Of a DNA stretch of 27,679 bases, positions 1 to 8,295 are shown piece by piece. This stretch comes from CAZDGK01 sp964505035 (lineage in GTDB: Bacteria > Patescibacteriota > Saccharimonadia > UBA4664): assembly GCA_964505035.1 (NCBI GenBank), contig CAZDGK010000012.1:1-27679 (forward strand). The letters run 5' to 3'. The stretch's first letter is position 1; every line of letters starts with the position of its first letter. The position numbers were made by a program, and so were the translations under genes. Under the pieces are notes generated by a model. It had not been told where the DNA came from. It saw only the letters and a list, made by a program, of their open reading frames with translations, and made no database searches.

Positions 1-808
1 TCAGCAGCCGCAGCACCACCTTCTCGCCTGCCACTATTGGCACAATGCTCACGCGCACATCCAGGTCCTCGCCCTCGAGCGCCAGGGTCAGCTTGCCGTC
101 CTGGGCGCTCAGGTGCTCGTCGGTGCGCAGCCGGCTCAAGACCTTGATGCGCGTGGTCAGCTGGTCGTGGAGGTTGCTCGGCAGCTTCATCATGTCGTGT
201 AGCACGCCATCAATCCGGAAGCGGATCAGCGTCCCGTCCTTGGTGGGCTCAATGTGGATATCCGACGCCTTGCTGTGGTAGGCATACTCAATAATGGTAT
301 CCACCACCTTCACGACCGGCACTTCTTTGCCAATCTTGCTCGGCGACAGCAGGTCTTCAAACGTGCTTGTTAGTCGGGCCCGGTACAGCTGGAGCGCCTC
401 GTGCAGGTCGCGGGCCGTGGCGTAGTACAGACTCACATGCTTGCTACCACTCTTCTTGGCTAACATCACAAACACGTCCGTCTGGGCGGGGTCGTTGACC
501 GCCAGCTTGAGTTCCTCGGGCCGGGCCTCAAAGGCGATCACCCCCAGCTTGGCCGACATGCTGCGCGGCACGATATGCAATACAGCATCCGGAATGCTCA
601 GCTCAGACAGCTGCACAAACGGCAAATGCAGGCTATCAGCCACCAGCCGCCCCAGATTTTCGTCAGTCAGCAGCTCGGCTTGCAGTAGTGCGTCATACAG
701 CGAAAGGTGCTGGGTCGCGGCCAGCTTCTGGGCCTGCTTGAGGTCTTCCTCGGCCAGATAGCCCAAGTCGGCCAGGAGCTGATAGAGCTGTTCGTCGCTA
801 ATGGTCAT
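1..808 (-). CDS. pilB: Type IV pilus / type II secretion assembly ATPase, PilB/GspE family (partial)
   Basis: This would be the hexameric cytoplasmic ATPase that powers pilus extension or type II secretion. The visible part is the first 269 residues; the gene runs off the left edge of the window, so the Walker A and B motifs are not seen. Residues about 1-145 resemble the MshEN/GspE N-terminal domain, with the LGYLAEEDL and LHLPFVQL segments. Residues about 160-269 begin the secretion ATPase domain, with the family hallmarks ASDIHIEP, IRFRIDGVLHDM and SAQDGKLTL. The ATG lies 20 bases after the stop of the upstream response regulator, with a GGAGG 13 bases before it, so it is probably cotranscribed with the kinase and regulators. 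The long N-terminal region favours PilB/GspE over the retraction ATPase PilT. Confidence 0.9.
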   Translation of the reverse strand, partial: MTISDEQLYQLLADLGYLAEEDLKQAQKLAATQHLSLYDALLQAELLTDENLGRLVADSLHLPFVQLSELSIPDAVLHIVPRSMSAKLGVIAFEARPEELKLAVNDPAQTDVFVMLAKKSGSKHVSLYYATARDLHEALQLYRARLTSTFEDLLSPSKIGKEVPVVKVVDTIIEYAYHSKASDIHIEPTKDGTLIRFRIDGVLHDMMKLPSNLHDQLTTRIKVLSRLRTDEHLSAQDGKLTLALEGEDLDVRVSIVPIVAGEKVVLRLL

Positions 809-828
809 GCTGCTTTGGCGGCCTCCGT

Positions 829-1218
829 CTACTCCGGCTTGGCCGGCTTGGCGCCGTCGAGCAACGCGTTAATCTTCTGAACCAGCGCGTCCATCGACAA
901 ATCACTCTTCACCACGTAGTCGGCGGCACCTAGGGCCTTGGCCTTGTCGAGGTCTTCTTTCTGGCCCAGATTGGACGCCACGATCACCGGCACGTCCTTG
1001 AAGTCATCCTGGCGCTTTATCTCTTCGAGTGTCGCAAACCCGTCCTTGCGCGGCATCACCAGGTCGAGCAGGATGATGTCGGGCACGATCTGCGGCAGTG
1101 CCGCCAGAACTTCTTCGCCGTCAGTCGCTACCGTGACCTCAAATCCGACCTTGGTCAGCTTGGCCCGGTAAGCGGTGGCCAGGAACCGGTCGTCTTCCGC
1201 TACCAATATCTTTGCCAT
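829..1218 (-). CDS. Single-domain response regulator (receiver only)
   Basis: A 129-residue CheY-like receiver domain with no output domain. It has the acidic pocket E8-D9-D10, the phosphoacceptor D52 in LLDLVMP, the switch serine S82 and the conserved lysine K104, so it should be phosphorylatable. It starts inside a TAATG overlap with the stop codon of the preceding response regulator, which implies translational coupling. The pilus ATPase gene starts 20 bases downstream. With no DNA-binding domain, it probably acts by protein contact, perhaps on the pilus machinery; that target is inferred from gene order only. The closest style is the receiver-only regulators of twitching and chemotaxis systems. 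Confidence 0.93.
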   Translation of the reverse strand: MAKILVAEDDRFLATAYRAKLTKVGFEVTVATDGEEVLAALPQIVPDIILLDLVMPRKDGFATLEEIKRQDDFKDVPVIVASNLGQKEDLDKAKALGAADYVVKSDLSMDALVQKINALLDGAKPAKPE

Positions 1219-1619
1219 TAGGTTGCCTTTGCTCCTTCATCAATCAAGCGCTGCACGATCGCGACAATATCTTCTAGGCGGTGCTCGGCCTTCAGCACGT
1301 ATTGTCTGGCGCCGAGTGCGAGCATTTTCTTGACCTTATCATCACTGGCCGAGTTACTCACCACCGCCACCGGCACCTTAGCCCAGTCAGGGTGCTTGGC
1401 GTACTCTTCCATAAACTCCAGCCCGTTGCTGTCTTGCAGATAGTAGTCGAGCCAAATGCAGTCGGGCAACGGCTTATCCTGGCGCAGATAGTCCAGGGCC
1501 TGGTTACCGTTCACAAACGGCAACACCTTCAAGCCGGTCATTTCCAGCTTGTGGCTTATGGCCTGCAGAAGCAGGGCTTCATCCTCCACGACCATCAGAG
1601 TATGCGTCGCTGTCGCCAT
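1218..1619 (-). CDS. Single-domain response regulator (receiver only)
   Basis: A 133-residue receiver domain with acidic residues E12-D13, phosphoacceptor D58 in IWLDYYL, switch serine S88 and lysine K110. It is diverged from its neighbour at 829-1218 and likewise has no output domain. It lies 59 bases downstream of the histidine kinase and overlaps the next regulator by one base, so kinase, two receivers and pilus ATPase form one run. A possible -10 (TATGCT on the minus strand) sits 11 bases before the ATG within a short dyad, so the regulators may also have their own promoter. Two receivers after one kinase suggest a phosphate sink or a branched output; this is inference. Confidence 0.92.
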   Translation of the reverse strand: MATATHTLMVVEDEALLLQAISHKLEMTGLKVLPFVNGNQALDYLRQDKPLPDCIWLDYYLQDSNGLEFMEEYAKHPDWAKVPVAVVSNSASDDKVKKMLALGARQYVLKAEHRLEDIVAIVQRLIDEGAKAT

Positions 1620-1629
1620 AACCTTACTC

Positions 1630-1651
1630 TAGCATAGAAATGCTTATGCTA
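1630..1651. promoter_or_regulatory. Dyad with possible -10 upstream of the response regulators
   Basis: Seven-base arms TAGCATA and TATGCTA are separated by 8 bases, between the histidine kinase stop and the first response regulator. Read on the minus strand, the proximal arm contains TATGCT, a plausible -10 eleven bases before the ATG. No T-tract follows, so it is not a convincing terminator. It could be an operator overlapping an internal promoter. Confidence 0.3.
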
Positions 1652-1678
1652 AAACGCGGGCTCAGTCAGCTTGATATC

Positions 1679-3952
1679 TTAGACGTCCAATGTAACCTCG
1701 CCACTCTTGGCCTTCATGCCGCTCACCGGCAGCGTAAACCAGAAGGTCGTGCCCTTCTTCTCGTCGCTCTCAAACCAAATCTTGCCGCCGGAGCTTTCGA
1801 TGATCGCCCGCACCAGATACAGACCTAGGCCCGTTCCGTCCGTCTCGATTTTCACGATGTTGTCAGCCCGGAAGAACTTCTGGAACACCTTGCCCTGGTC
1901 GGCTTTCGGAATGCCGTAGCCGTCGTCCGTCACCTGCGACAATATTTGGTCATCCTTGCGGGATATAAACAGCGTCACGTTGCCACCTTTGCGCGTGTAT
2001 TTGATAGCGTTAGTCAGCAGATTTAGATACACCTGACTGACGAGTCGCGGGTCCAGATTGATCTTGGGCAGCTCCTTGTGAATGCTCACCACCACGCTCA
2101 GATCCTTGGCTTCTGTTTTGGCTTTTAGCTCATTAATAATGCCACCCACGAGTTCGTGCAGATCAGTTGGCTTGGGGTCTACAATGATGCGCCCAGACTC
2201 GATGCGCGAGATATTGAGCAGCGAGTTTACCAGCTGAATCATCCGCTCGGTCGAGTCGGAGATGTTGGTGGCGTACTCGCGCTGCTCTGGCTTGAGCTTG
2301 CCGGCGTCGCCGTTGAGCAGCATTTCGCCAAACCACTTGATGGCCGACAGCGGTGTGCGCAGCTGGTGCGATGCCAGGCTGATAAACTCCGTCTTCATGC
2401 GGTCCACTTCGCGCTCCTTGGTGACGTCGCGGATGGTCATGATGGCGCCGACGGTGGTTTGTTGCAGCTTGACCGGGCTCGTGATAGTGGTCAGCTTAGT
2501 CTTGGTGCCATTAGCGTGATGCACCGTGCAGGTCTCCTCGATCTTCTGACCGTTACGTAGCGTGGCAACGCCAGGGCGCTGGCCGGGCGGGATGAGGCTG
2601 CCGCTGTCGTCATACAACTGCGTCGCTTCGGCGATATTGCGACCAATCTGGTCCTGGTCGGGCGTCCAGCCGAGCAGCTGGCGGGCGATCTCATTGACCT
2701 TGATGATCTTGCCGCTCGCGTCCAGTGCGATCATGCCCTCGCCGATGCTAGCCAAGATAGCGTCGTCGCGCACTTTCTCAGCCTCCACCTCGGCAATCTG
2801 GTGATTGAGCTCCACGGTCTTCTCGCGCACCTTTTCTTCCATGCTGCGCCGGAGTTCCTGGACCTTCTCGGTCATGGCATTGAAGGCGCGACTGAATTCA
2901 CTCAGCTCGCCGCTCCCGGCTGCCTCCGGCACTCGGCGTGAGACATCGCCCAGGGCAATGCTGTGCGCCACAGCTGTGACCTCTCGCACTGGCCGCACCA
3001 GCACCCGGTAGAGGGCCCACATAGCGATCGCGCACATCGCCATCCACACCGCAATGAGCCCGATACCCACAAATAGCAGCGGCCCATCGAGCGTCACCCA
3101 GCTGGGGGCGGCCAGGGTCTGCACGCTCAGCACCCAGCCCTGGGCCTGCCAACCGCTGGTGCCGGTCTCGGGCTGGTAGGTTGCCAGCTCTGGCCGCCCG
3201 GTGCCCCCGACGGCGGCTGTAACTGTATGGCCGGTCAGCGCCCGCTCCAGGCTGTCTCCCTTGGCAGTCTGCCACACGGCCATAGTGTCGGCCGGGCTAG
3301 TGGCCATGACTACACCATGGGGGTCGTACAGTCGCAAGGTGCCAGTGCCGCTGGCTAAGCTGTCCAGCTCGGCTTGCGCCGGCGCCCAGTCCAGGCCGGC
3401 CACCAGCGCTCCGCGCACCGTGGCGGCTGCGTCGCTGCCAGACCACACCGGCACCGCTACGTACACCACCGGCTGGCCGGTCACCGGGTTGCGCACTGCC
3501 TTGGACACGGCCAATTGGCCGGTCAGAGCGGCCGCCACAGCCTGGCTTCGGACAGCCTCACTGCTGGCAGCTGCCGCGGCTTTGGCGCCGGTCTTGTCGC
3601 CGGCCAATACGGTCTGGCCCGTAGCGTTCACGAGTTCGAGGCTGGCCCACGGTCCGGTTGATACGACCAGCGACTGCCACTCGGCGGCCTGCGCCGCGGT
3701 CGGCGTAGTGGCCTTGGCGGTCACTACCGACCGCAGTAGCGGGAAGCCAGCCAGCGCCGCTGCCTGGGCCCGCCGCTCGGCTAGTATCCGGTCGATCGCA
3801 TCCAACCCCTGGGTGGCCGTGCGGCGCTGCGTGGCTGCCAGATGCGCGCTCGTCAAATACCGGCCCAAGCCCACCACCGCTACGACATACATCAGTAACG
3901 CCGGCAGCGCTAACGCTGCTATCAACACCGCTAATTTCTTGAGCAGGCTCAT
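1679..3952 (-). CDS. Membrane sensor histidine kinase (extracytoplasmic sensor, HAMP, PAS, HisKA, HATPase)
   Basis: A 757-residue hybrid-free sensor kinase. A first membrane segment at about 7-30 and a second at about 291-315 bracket an Ala/Thr-rich extracytoplasmic region of some 260 residues, Cache-like in layout. A HAMP linker (about 316-370) and coiled coil (about 365-395) follow, then a PAS domain (about 395-510) with LASIGEGMIALDASGKI. The HisKA H-box has the phosphoryl-accepting H529 (SHQLRTPLSAIKW). The HATPase domain shows an N-box (N644, N648), DDGYGI (676-681) and GTGLGL (706-711). It is therefore an intact, active-looking kinase. It heads the run to the two receivers and the pilus ATPase, so it probably tunes surface motility or adhesion in response to an external signal. 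The ligand is not evident. Confidence 0.95.
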   Translation of the reverse strand: MSLLKKLAVLIAALALPALLMYVVAVVGLGRYLTSAHLAATQRRTATQGLDAIDRILAERRAQAAALAGFPLLRSVVTAKATTPTAAQAAEWQSLVVSTGPWASLELVNATGQTVLAGDKTGAKAAAAASSEAVRSQAVAAALTGQLAVSKAVRNPVTGQPVVYVAVPVWSGSDAAATVRGALVAGLDWAPAQAELDSLASGTGTLRLYDPHGVVMATSPADTMAVWQTAKGDSLERALTGHTVTAAVGGTGRPELATYQPETGTSGWQAQGWVLSVQTLAAPSWVTLDGPLLFVGIGLIAVWMAMCAIAMWALYRVLVRPVREVTAVAHSIALGDVSRRVPEAAGSGELSEFSRAFNAMTEKVQELRRSMEEKVREKTVELNHQIAEVEAEKVRDDAILASIGEGMIALDASGKIIKVNEIARQLLGWTPDQDQIGRNIAEATQLYDDSGSLIPPGQRPGVATLRNGQKIEETCTVHHANGTKTKLTTITSPVKLQQTTVGAIMTIRDVTKEREVDRMKTEFISLASHQLRTPLSAIKWFGEMLLNGDAGKLKPEQREYATNISDSTERMIQLVNSLLNISRIESGRIIVDPKPTDLHELVGGIINELKAKTEAKDLSVVVSIHKELPKINLDPRLVSQVYLNLLTNAIKYTRKGGNVTLFISRKDDQILSQVTDDGYGIPKADQGKVFQKFFRADNIVKIETDGTGLGLYLVRAIIESSGGKIWFESDEKKGTTFWFTLPVSGMKAKSGEVTLDV

Positions 3953-4046
3953 CGTCTTACCTGCACTTTAGCACGAGCATAAGCGCATTCCTAGCTCGCG
4001 GTGGGCGCTCTGCCGCCCCGATTTCGCACGCCGGCTCCCGCTCTGC

Positions 4047-4062
4047 TACCATAAGTGACATG
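4047..4062 (+). promoter_or_regulatory. Extended -10 close to the start codon (possible leaderless GNAT mRNA)
   Basis: TGC-TACCAT at 4044-4052 is an extended -10. The ATG begins after only 7 more bases (4060), so transcription would start at or next to the initiation codon. No Shine-Dalgarno sequence is present. The PfkB gene at 25122 has an almost identical element. Confidence 0.45.
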
Positions 4063-4593
4063 AGCTCACAATCTAAGCTGCCATCTCCAATTATTACCGA
4101 AGCCTCTCTGTCCCACCTGCCGGCCTTGCGCCGATTATTCGTCGATGCCGTCCGCACTCATTTCACCTACTTCACGCCCCGCATTCAGCGCCGGGTCATC
4201 CGCGAGCACAACCTGCTCAGGCTCGGCCGCGCTGCTCTGCACCCCCACCGCGTCGTCCTGGTGGCCCACGCCGGCAACCAGTTAGTGGGTTATGCTATAG
4301 GTAGCGTGCCGGCGCCCGGCTCCGGTCAGCTCTATTGGCTGTATGTCGATCCCGCCCAGCGTGGCCAGAATCTTGGCCTGTCACTGTTGTCTCGCATGTT
4401 GCGTCTTCAGCAGCAGCGGGGTGCCATCGAAGTGACCCTAGCCACCCACGACCACCGCCGCTACTACGAGCGCCAAGGCTTTGCCTGGGTCGAAAACCGG
4501 CTGGTCGATGGTGTAAATATGGATATAATGAGGTTCCGAGTAGGCAAACAGGTAGAGGATGATGGCGGACTTTCCACAGCACCAGCCGTATAA
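4060..4593 (+). CDS. GNAT-family N-acetyltransferase
   Basis: A 177-residue protein with the GNAT fold signature. Motif A is LYWLYVDPAQRGQNLG, in which Q100-R101-G102...G106 is the acetyl-CoA pyrophosphate loop. Motif B is represented by YYERQGFAWVENRLV near residue 135. It should transfer an acetyl group from acetyl-CoA to a primary amine; the substrate is unknown. The start chosen is the only ATG near a plausible -10, and there is no Shine-Dalgarno, so the mRNA may be leaderless. Its last 35 bases overlap the start of the downstream hydrolase in another frame, which points to a two-gene operon. It is transcribed divergently from the histidine kinase across a gap of about 107 bases. Confidence 0.9.
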   Translation: MSSQSKLPSPIITEASLSHLPALRRLFVDAVRTHFTYFTPRIQRRVIREHNLLRLGRAALHPHRVVLVAHAGNQLVGYAIGSVPAPGSGQLYWLYVDPAQRGQNLGLSLLSRMLRLQQQRGAIEVTLATHDHRRYYERQGFAWVENRLVDGVNMDIMRFRVGKQVEDDGGLSTAPAV

Positions 4594-5890
4594 ACCACGC
4601 CGCCACCATCGCCGGCTGCGCGACTGGTTGCCGTTTATGCTGGTCTTGGCCGGTCTCGGCGCCGGCTGGTATGCCTACACCTATCATGGCGTGGCCGTCG
4701 CGCCGTCCAAAGAGCCACCGACCGTCATCCTCTCCATGCCCGATCGCGGCCGCATCCTAGGCGTGGATGCCGTTCAGCCATTTACCGTGGCCGAAGCCGC
4801 CTCCATTGCACATGAGAACTACGGTGGCCTCACCCCGCCGGTTGCCACCGCGGTCACCAAGATCACGTTCCACTACCGCTCCTACGACATCAATGGCCAG
4901 GCGCTGGTGGTCTACGGCCGCGCCTACCTGCCCGCCGAGCCGACCGGCCGGCTACCCATCTTTGCTTTCGCGCCCGGCACTACCGGCATCGGCGATCGTT
5001 GCGCGGCCTCGCTGGAGCAGCCGCATGTGGTCAATTGGGGCAATTATGACTCCCATATGGTGACCTATGCCAGCCAGGGCTATGCCGCCGTCATCACCGA
5101 CTACGAGGGCATGCGGGATCCCGACCGCATCCATCACTACATGGTGGGGGAGCTGGAGGGCCGCGCGCTGCTCGACGCCGTGCGCGCACTCCGCAAACTG
5201 CCGCAGACTCTCGGCCGGCTTGATGATCAGTCCGTCTTCCTCAGCGGCTACTCGCAGGGTGGCCACGCCGCCTTCTGGGCCGACAAGATCCAGCCCGACT
5301 ATGCGCCCGAGCTGACCGTCCGCGGCGTCGTCGGCTTCGGCCCGGTCATGAGCGTCAAGGAGACGCTGGCCGATGTCGTGCACGGCGCCAATATCAACTG
5401 GTTTGGACCCTACGTCCTCACCAGCTACAGCGACTACTACGGCCGCAATTATGGCCTCACCAATATCCTATTGCCCAATCGTCTGGCCCACCTGGGCGCC
5501 GATGTTCAGGCCCATTGCATTGACTCAGTGCTGCCGTTTTGGGGTAATACACCGACTGGCGTCTACACGCCCGAGTTCATCGCCGCCCTCCAGGCCGACG
5601 ACTGGAGCCCCTTCGCCGTTCTCTCAAGCGACCTCGACAAAAACACGGTTGGCGACCAGACCACCGCCAGCGCCAAGCGTATCAATGAGGGCCAGTTCGA
5701 CAATGTCGTACTGCCGCGCCAGCAGACCGCCATACTGCCTACGCTCTGCGCCAAGAGCCGGGGCCCGGTGCAGTATGTCGTCTACCCCAATGCCACTCAC
5801 TACAACACCATGGTGCAAAGTCTCAAAGACACGCTCGCCTGGATGGCTGACCTGCGCGCTGGCCAGCCGGTCGCCGGCACCTGTCAATAG
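4559..5890 (+). CDS. Membrane-anchored alpha/beta hydrolase, secretory-lipase-like
   Basis: A 443-residue protein with a basic N-terminus and one membrane segment at about 24-42, consistent with a signal anchor and an extracytoplasmic catalytic domain. The nucleophile elbow is GYSQGG with S232, and the oxyanion region is FAFAPGTTG (about 135-143). Candidate D381 (GQFDNVVLP) and H414 (NATHYN) would complete the triad. Domain order and the 'APGTTG...GYSQGG...TH' pattern match the LIP/secretory lipase family, so an esterase or lipase acting on host- or environment-derived lipids is likely. It overlaps the acetyltransferase gene by 35 bases; two ATG codons are adjacent at the start. The true substrate is not visible. 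A tannase or cutinase-type esterase is an alternative. Confidence 0.85.
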   Translation: MMADFPQHQPYKPRRHHRRLRDWLPFMLVLAGLGAGWYAYTYHGVAVAPSKEPPTVILSMPDRGRILGVDAVQPFTVAEAASIAHENYGGLTPPVATAVTKITFHYRSYDINGQALVVYGRAYLPAEPTGRLPIFAFAPGTTGIGDRCAASLEQPHVVNWGNYDSHMVTYASQGYAAVITDYEGMRDPDRIHHYMVGELEGRALLDAVRALRKLPQTLGRLDDQSVFLSGYSQGGHAAFWADKIQPDYAPELTVRGVVGFGPVMSVKETLADVVHGANINWFGPYVLTSYSDYYGRNYGLTNILLPNRLAHLGADVQAHCIDSVLPFWGNTPTGVYTPEFIAALQADDWSPFAVLSSDLDKNTVGDQTTASAKRINEGQFDNVVLPRQQTAILPTLCAKSRGPVQYVVYPNATHYNTMVQSLKDTLAWMADLRAGQPVAGTCQ

Positions 5891-5892
5891 CG

Positions 5893-5921
5893 TTGATTTT
5901 ATAGATGCTCTCTGGTATAAC
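5893..5921 (+). promoter_or_regulatory. Promoter for the hypothetical gene at 5960
   Basis: TTGATT, a 17-base spacer, then TATAAC with a TGG extended -10. It lies 39 bases before the ATG and starts just after the hydrolase stop, so the downstream gene is likely a separate unit. Confidence 0.6.
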
Positions 5922-5959
5922 TGGTAAGTCATCGCACCGAGCCTCACGAAAGGGGCCAC

Positions 5960-6388
5960 ATGTCCATCATGGCTATACTCGCCGACCAGCTGGTCGAGAG
6001 TGACGACAGCGCCGTCCTCGTTCTCAGTAACGGACCCGAGGATCTCTGGCGAACGCTGTTGGTGGGTCGCACAATCCACTTCAGCGCTTCGATGCATGGC
6101 ACAATCACCGATTTCCAGGTCATCGACGCCGCAGAACGCCACCAGGACTCGCTGACCATCAACTTCGCACAGTGCCTGTGCCCCGAGCACTGGTCCACGC
6201 GACCGTCGGCGCCCTGGATCAGGGATCCGTCTCCCGGCGTCCACGTCATCACGCCCATCCACTTCGAGCTCAAACTCCGGGAAGGCGAGTGGCGCCTGGT
6301 GCTGGGCAGCTGGAGCCAGCTCACCCATCCGCTGGTCAAGCATCTCCATGATCTGGGAATCGACTACGGGCTACTCAGCGATGATTAG
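5960..6388 (+). CDS. Hypothetical soluble protein
   Basis: A 142-residue protein that I do not recognise. It has no membrane segment or signal peptide. It is acidic overall, with alternating hydrophobic strands (AVLVLSN, VHVITPIHFELKL, WRLVLGSW), suggesting a small beta-rich domain. AAAGGGG ends four bases before the ATG; a second in-frame ATG at 5969 is an equally possible start. A good promoter lies upstream at 5893-5921. It faces the exonuclease gene, with only 13 bases between the two stop codons and no clear terminator. One cysteine pair (C-L-C, about residues 72-74) could bind metal, but nothing else supports that. Confidence 0.7.
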   Translation: MSIMAILADQLVESDDSAVLVLSNGPEDLWRTLLVGRTIHFSASMHGTITDFQVIDAAERHQDSLTINFAQCLCPEHWSTRPSAPWIRDPSPGVHVITPIHFELKLREGEWRLVLGSWSQLTHPLVKHLHDLGIDYGLLSDD

Positions 6389-6401
6389 CCCATGAGCCGC
6401 A

Positions 6402-7898
6402 CTACGGACGCACTAGCGTTGTCAGTAGGCGGCTCATTTCTGGTGGCTTGAGCCGGCGCAATCGCCGCTCCACGCCCGGCCGCCGCAGGTAGGCTCGCAA
6501 TATCCGGTACCGGTCCATATCGAACGCCTGCTCCTGCGGCACGGCTTCAAACCCGCCCTCCAGCAGCTCGCGCAGCGTCGCCACTACTACCCATTGATCA
6601 ATCACAAACCCTTCGCTGCCAGCCAAATCCGGCCGCCGCTCGGTCAGCAGCACCGGGCCACCGTACGGCCAGCCGTCCACGCGCGCCCGCTCAAACGCCG
6701 CGTCAAACCGCGCGTTGTACTCGGCCGGCGACTCCTGGCCAATGCACGCTCCGTGGCATCGCCGCAGCTGTACCTGGAAACACGCCCCGCGCGCCTTCTC
6801 CAGCCCTAGCAGTTTGGGACACAGATAGAAATTGCGGGCTGTCGTGTGGAGTGACCGCCGGGCCGCGCCGGCCGTCGTGAACACGCCCAGCAGCCGCGGC
6901 CCGTCCGCCGGCGCGATGCCATCGGTCTCGCCCAAGCTCAGACCCGCGTAGCCGCCGGCGTCCTCGTGGCGCAGCGCCACCGTCACGCGCTCGTGCCGTC
7001 GCAGCAGCCGGTTGTAGCGCGGCTGCAGGTCCTTGATCATCGCCGCTTCCTTCAGGAGCGCCCCCAGCTCGCCGTGCGTCTGGACGGTCCGGATGCGGGC
7101 CACATTCTGCGCCAACTGCATCTCAGACGCCCGGTCGTACTGGCCGGCGAAATGGCCTTGCACCCGGCTCCGTATGTTGACACTCTTGCCCACATATAGC
7201 GGCGACCCGTCAGCGTCCTCATAGATGTACACACCCGGCGCTTCGGGCAGATCATCGACCAATGACCGGTCCACGTGCGATGGCAGCGTTTGGGTCTTGA
7301 GCTGTTTTGCTACGGCCTGCTCCATCGTGTCCAGGTCAAACTCGGCCAGGCAGACCTGCCAGAATTGCCACAGCGCCAGCGCGTCATCGTACGCCCGGTG
7401 CCGGGCCGACACCTGCAGGCCATGCCGCTCGATCAGGTCCTGCAGCTTGTGCCCCCGCAGGCCCGGGTACAATGCCCGGCTCAGCCGCACCGTGCACAGT
7501 CGCGGCGGCCGGAATGGCGCCCCCAGTCGGTCGTACTCGGCGCGAATAAACCCGTAGTCGAACCCGACGTTATGCGCCACAAACACCGCGCCATCCAGCA
7601 CCTCGGCCAGCTCGTCAGCCACCGCCGCAAACGTGGGCGCTCCGGCCACATCATCATCCCGAATGCCCGTCAGCCGCGTAATCCAGCTGGGTACCGGCTC
7701 GCCCGGATCTACCAGCGTGCGCAACTCCGCCGCCACCCGGCCCTGCTCCACCCGCACCACGCCGAGCTCCAGCACGCGGCTGTTGTGCGGCCCGCTGCCA
7801 GTGGTCTCGATGTCCACAAACGCCAGCGGCCGCTCCCATATTCCGTTTCCAGCTGCCTTACCGGCCGGCACAGCACCCTCACTCGCTATCTCCGCCAA
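6402..7898 (-). CDS. DEDDh 3'-5' exonuclease fused to UvrC-like GIY-YIG endonuclease domain
   Basis: A 498-residue two-domain nuclease. Residues about 24-185 form a DnaQ-type exonuclease with Exo I D29-I-E31 (FVDIETTG), Exo II D114 (AHNVGFDYGF) and Exo III H167 and D171 (HRAYDDA). Residues about 218-300 form a GIY-YIG domain with G222-V-Y224, Y235-V-G237, R243 and E284. A cysteine array after about residue 350 (CPKLLG, CFQVQLRRCHGAC) has the C-x7-C-x3-C spacing of the UvrC cysteine region, which binds an Fe-S cluster. This fusion is known from actinobacteria, for example Mycobacterium Rv2191, and is thought to act in DNA repair. The UvrC C-terminal RNase H-like and HhH domains are absent. The start is uncertain: the longest frame begins with TTG at 7898, and an internal GTG at codon 10 is an alternative. 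Confidence 0.9.
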   Translation of the reverse strand: MAEIASEGAVPAGKAAGNGIWERPLAFVDIETTGSGPHNSRVLELGVVRVEQGRVAAELRTLVDPGEPVPSWITRLTGIRDDDVAGAPTFAAVADELAEVLDGAVFVAHNVGFDYGFIRAEYDRLGAPFRPPRLCTVRLSRALYPGLRGHKLQDLIERHGLQVSARHRAYDDALALWQFWQVCLAEFDLDTMEQAVAKQLKTQTLPSHVDRSLVDDLPEAPGVYIYEDADGSPLYVGKSVNIRSRVQGHFAGQYDRASEMQLAQNVARIRTVQTHGELGALLKEAAMIKDLQPRYNRLLRRHERVTVALRHEDAGGYAGLSLGETDGIAPADGPRLLGVFTTAGAARRSLHTTARNFYLCPKLLGLEKARGACFQVQLRRCHGACIGQESPAEYNARFDAAFERARVDGWPYGGPVLLTERRPDLAGSEGFVIDQWVVVATLRELLEGGFEAVPQEQAFDMDRYRILRAYLRRPGVERRLRRLKPPEMSRLLTTLVRP

Positions 7899-7930
7899 TC
7901 ATATCAGTTCGGCAATGTTCGGTCCATATC

Positions 7931-7959
7931 TTGCAAAGATCTACACATTATTATATAAT
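7931..7959 (+). promoter_or_regulatory. Promoter for small membrane protein at 7999
   Basis: TTGCAA, a 17-base spacer, then a consensus TATAAT. The region is markedly AT-rich against its surroundings and lies between the divergent exonuclease and small membrane protein genes. Confidence 0.75.
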
Positions 7960-7979
7960 GTAATCACAAGTCAGACCGA

Positions 7980-7997
7980 GTTGCTGGAAGGAGCAAC
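7980..7997 (+). promoter_or_regulatory. Hairpin displaying the Shine-Dalgarno in its loop (copy 1)
   Basis: GTTGCT and AGCAAC form a perfect 6-bp stem around the loop GGAAGG, one base before the ATG at 7999. The Shine-Dalgarno is therefore in the loop, with part in the right arm. The same 18 bases recur at 8405-8422. It could modulate translation, or simply reflect a recent duplication. Confidence 0.5.
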
Positions 7998-7998
7998 C

Positions 7999-8292
7999 AT
8001 GGCTCGTATCAAATCGTCCGCCACGATCGACCAGCAGATCGAACAGGCCGAACGGCACGAGAAGCTCATGGTCGGCGGCACCGTCGTCCTGATCCTCCTC
8101 GGCCTGGCGTTCCTGTTCTTCCACTTCCTGCTCTGGTCCACCCTGCCGCTGATCATCACCGGCTACCTGCTGCTCGTCGCGTCGCGGCGTCCGTGCCGCC
8201 GCCGGCGGCAACTGACTCAGCTGCGCGACGCCGGCCATCACGCTGGGCTGCACTGCAACGTCCCCGACTTCGTGCCGGCGGACTGGGCGTGA
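7999..8292 (+). CDS. Small membrane protein, paralog of the gene at 8424
   Basis: A 97-residue protein with a soluble, Gln/Glu-rich N-terminus (MARIKSSATIDQQIEQ), two tightly packed membrane segments at about 25-60, and a basic Arg-rich stretch (about 63-70) that should be cytoplasmic. The start is set by GGAAGGAG just upstream; the frame is open farther back, but that region lies inside the exonuclease gene. The first 14 residues are nearly identical to those of the next gene, while the membrane core differs. The gene has its own promoter (7931-7959) and terminator (8314-8344). I do not recognise the family. The two-segment hairpin plus basic loop could belong to a small envelope or stress protein. 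Confidence 0.8.
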   Translation: MARIKSSATIDQQIEQAERHEKLMVGGTVVLILLGLAFLFFHFLLWSTLPLIITGYLLLVASRRPCRRRRQLTQLRDAGHHAGLHCNVPDFVPADWA

Positions 8293-8295
8293 TCA

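Noticed and set aside
3201..3971. 256-residue frame on the plus strand opposite the histidine kinase
   Set aside because: Ala/Ser/Arg-rich product in the shadow of a kinase with intact motifs; typical for GC-rich DNA.
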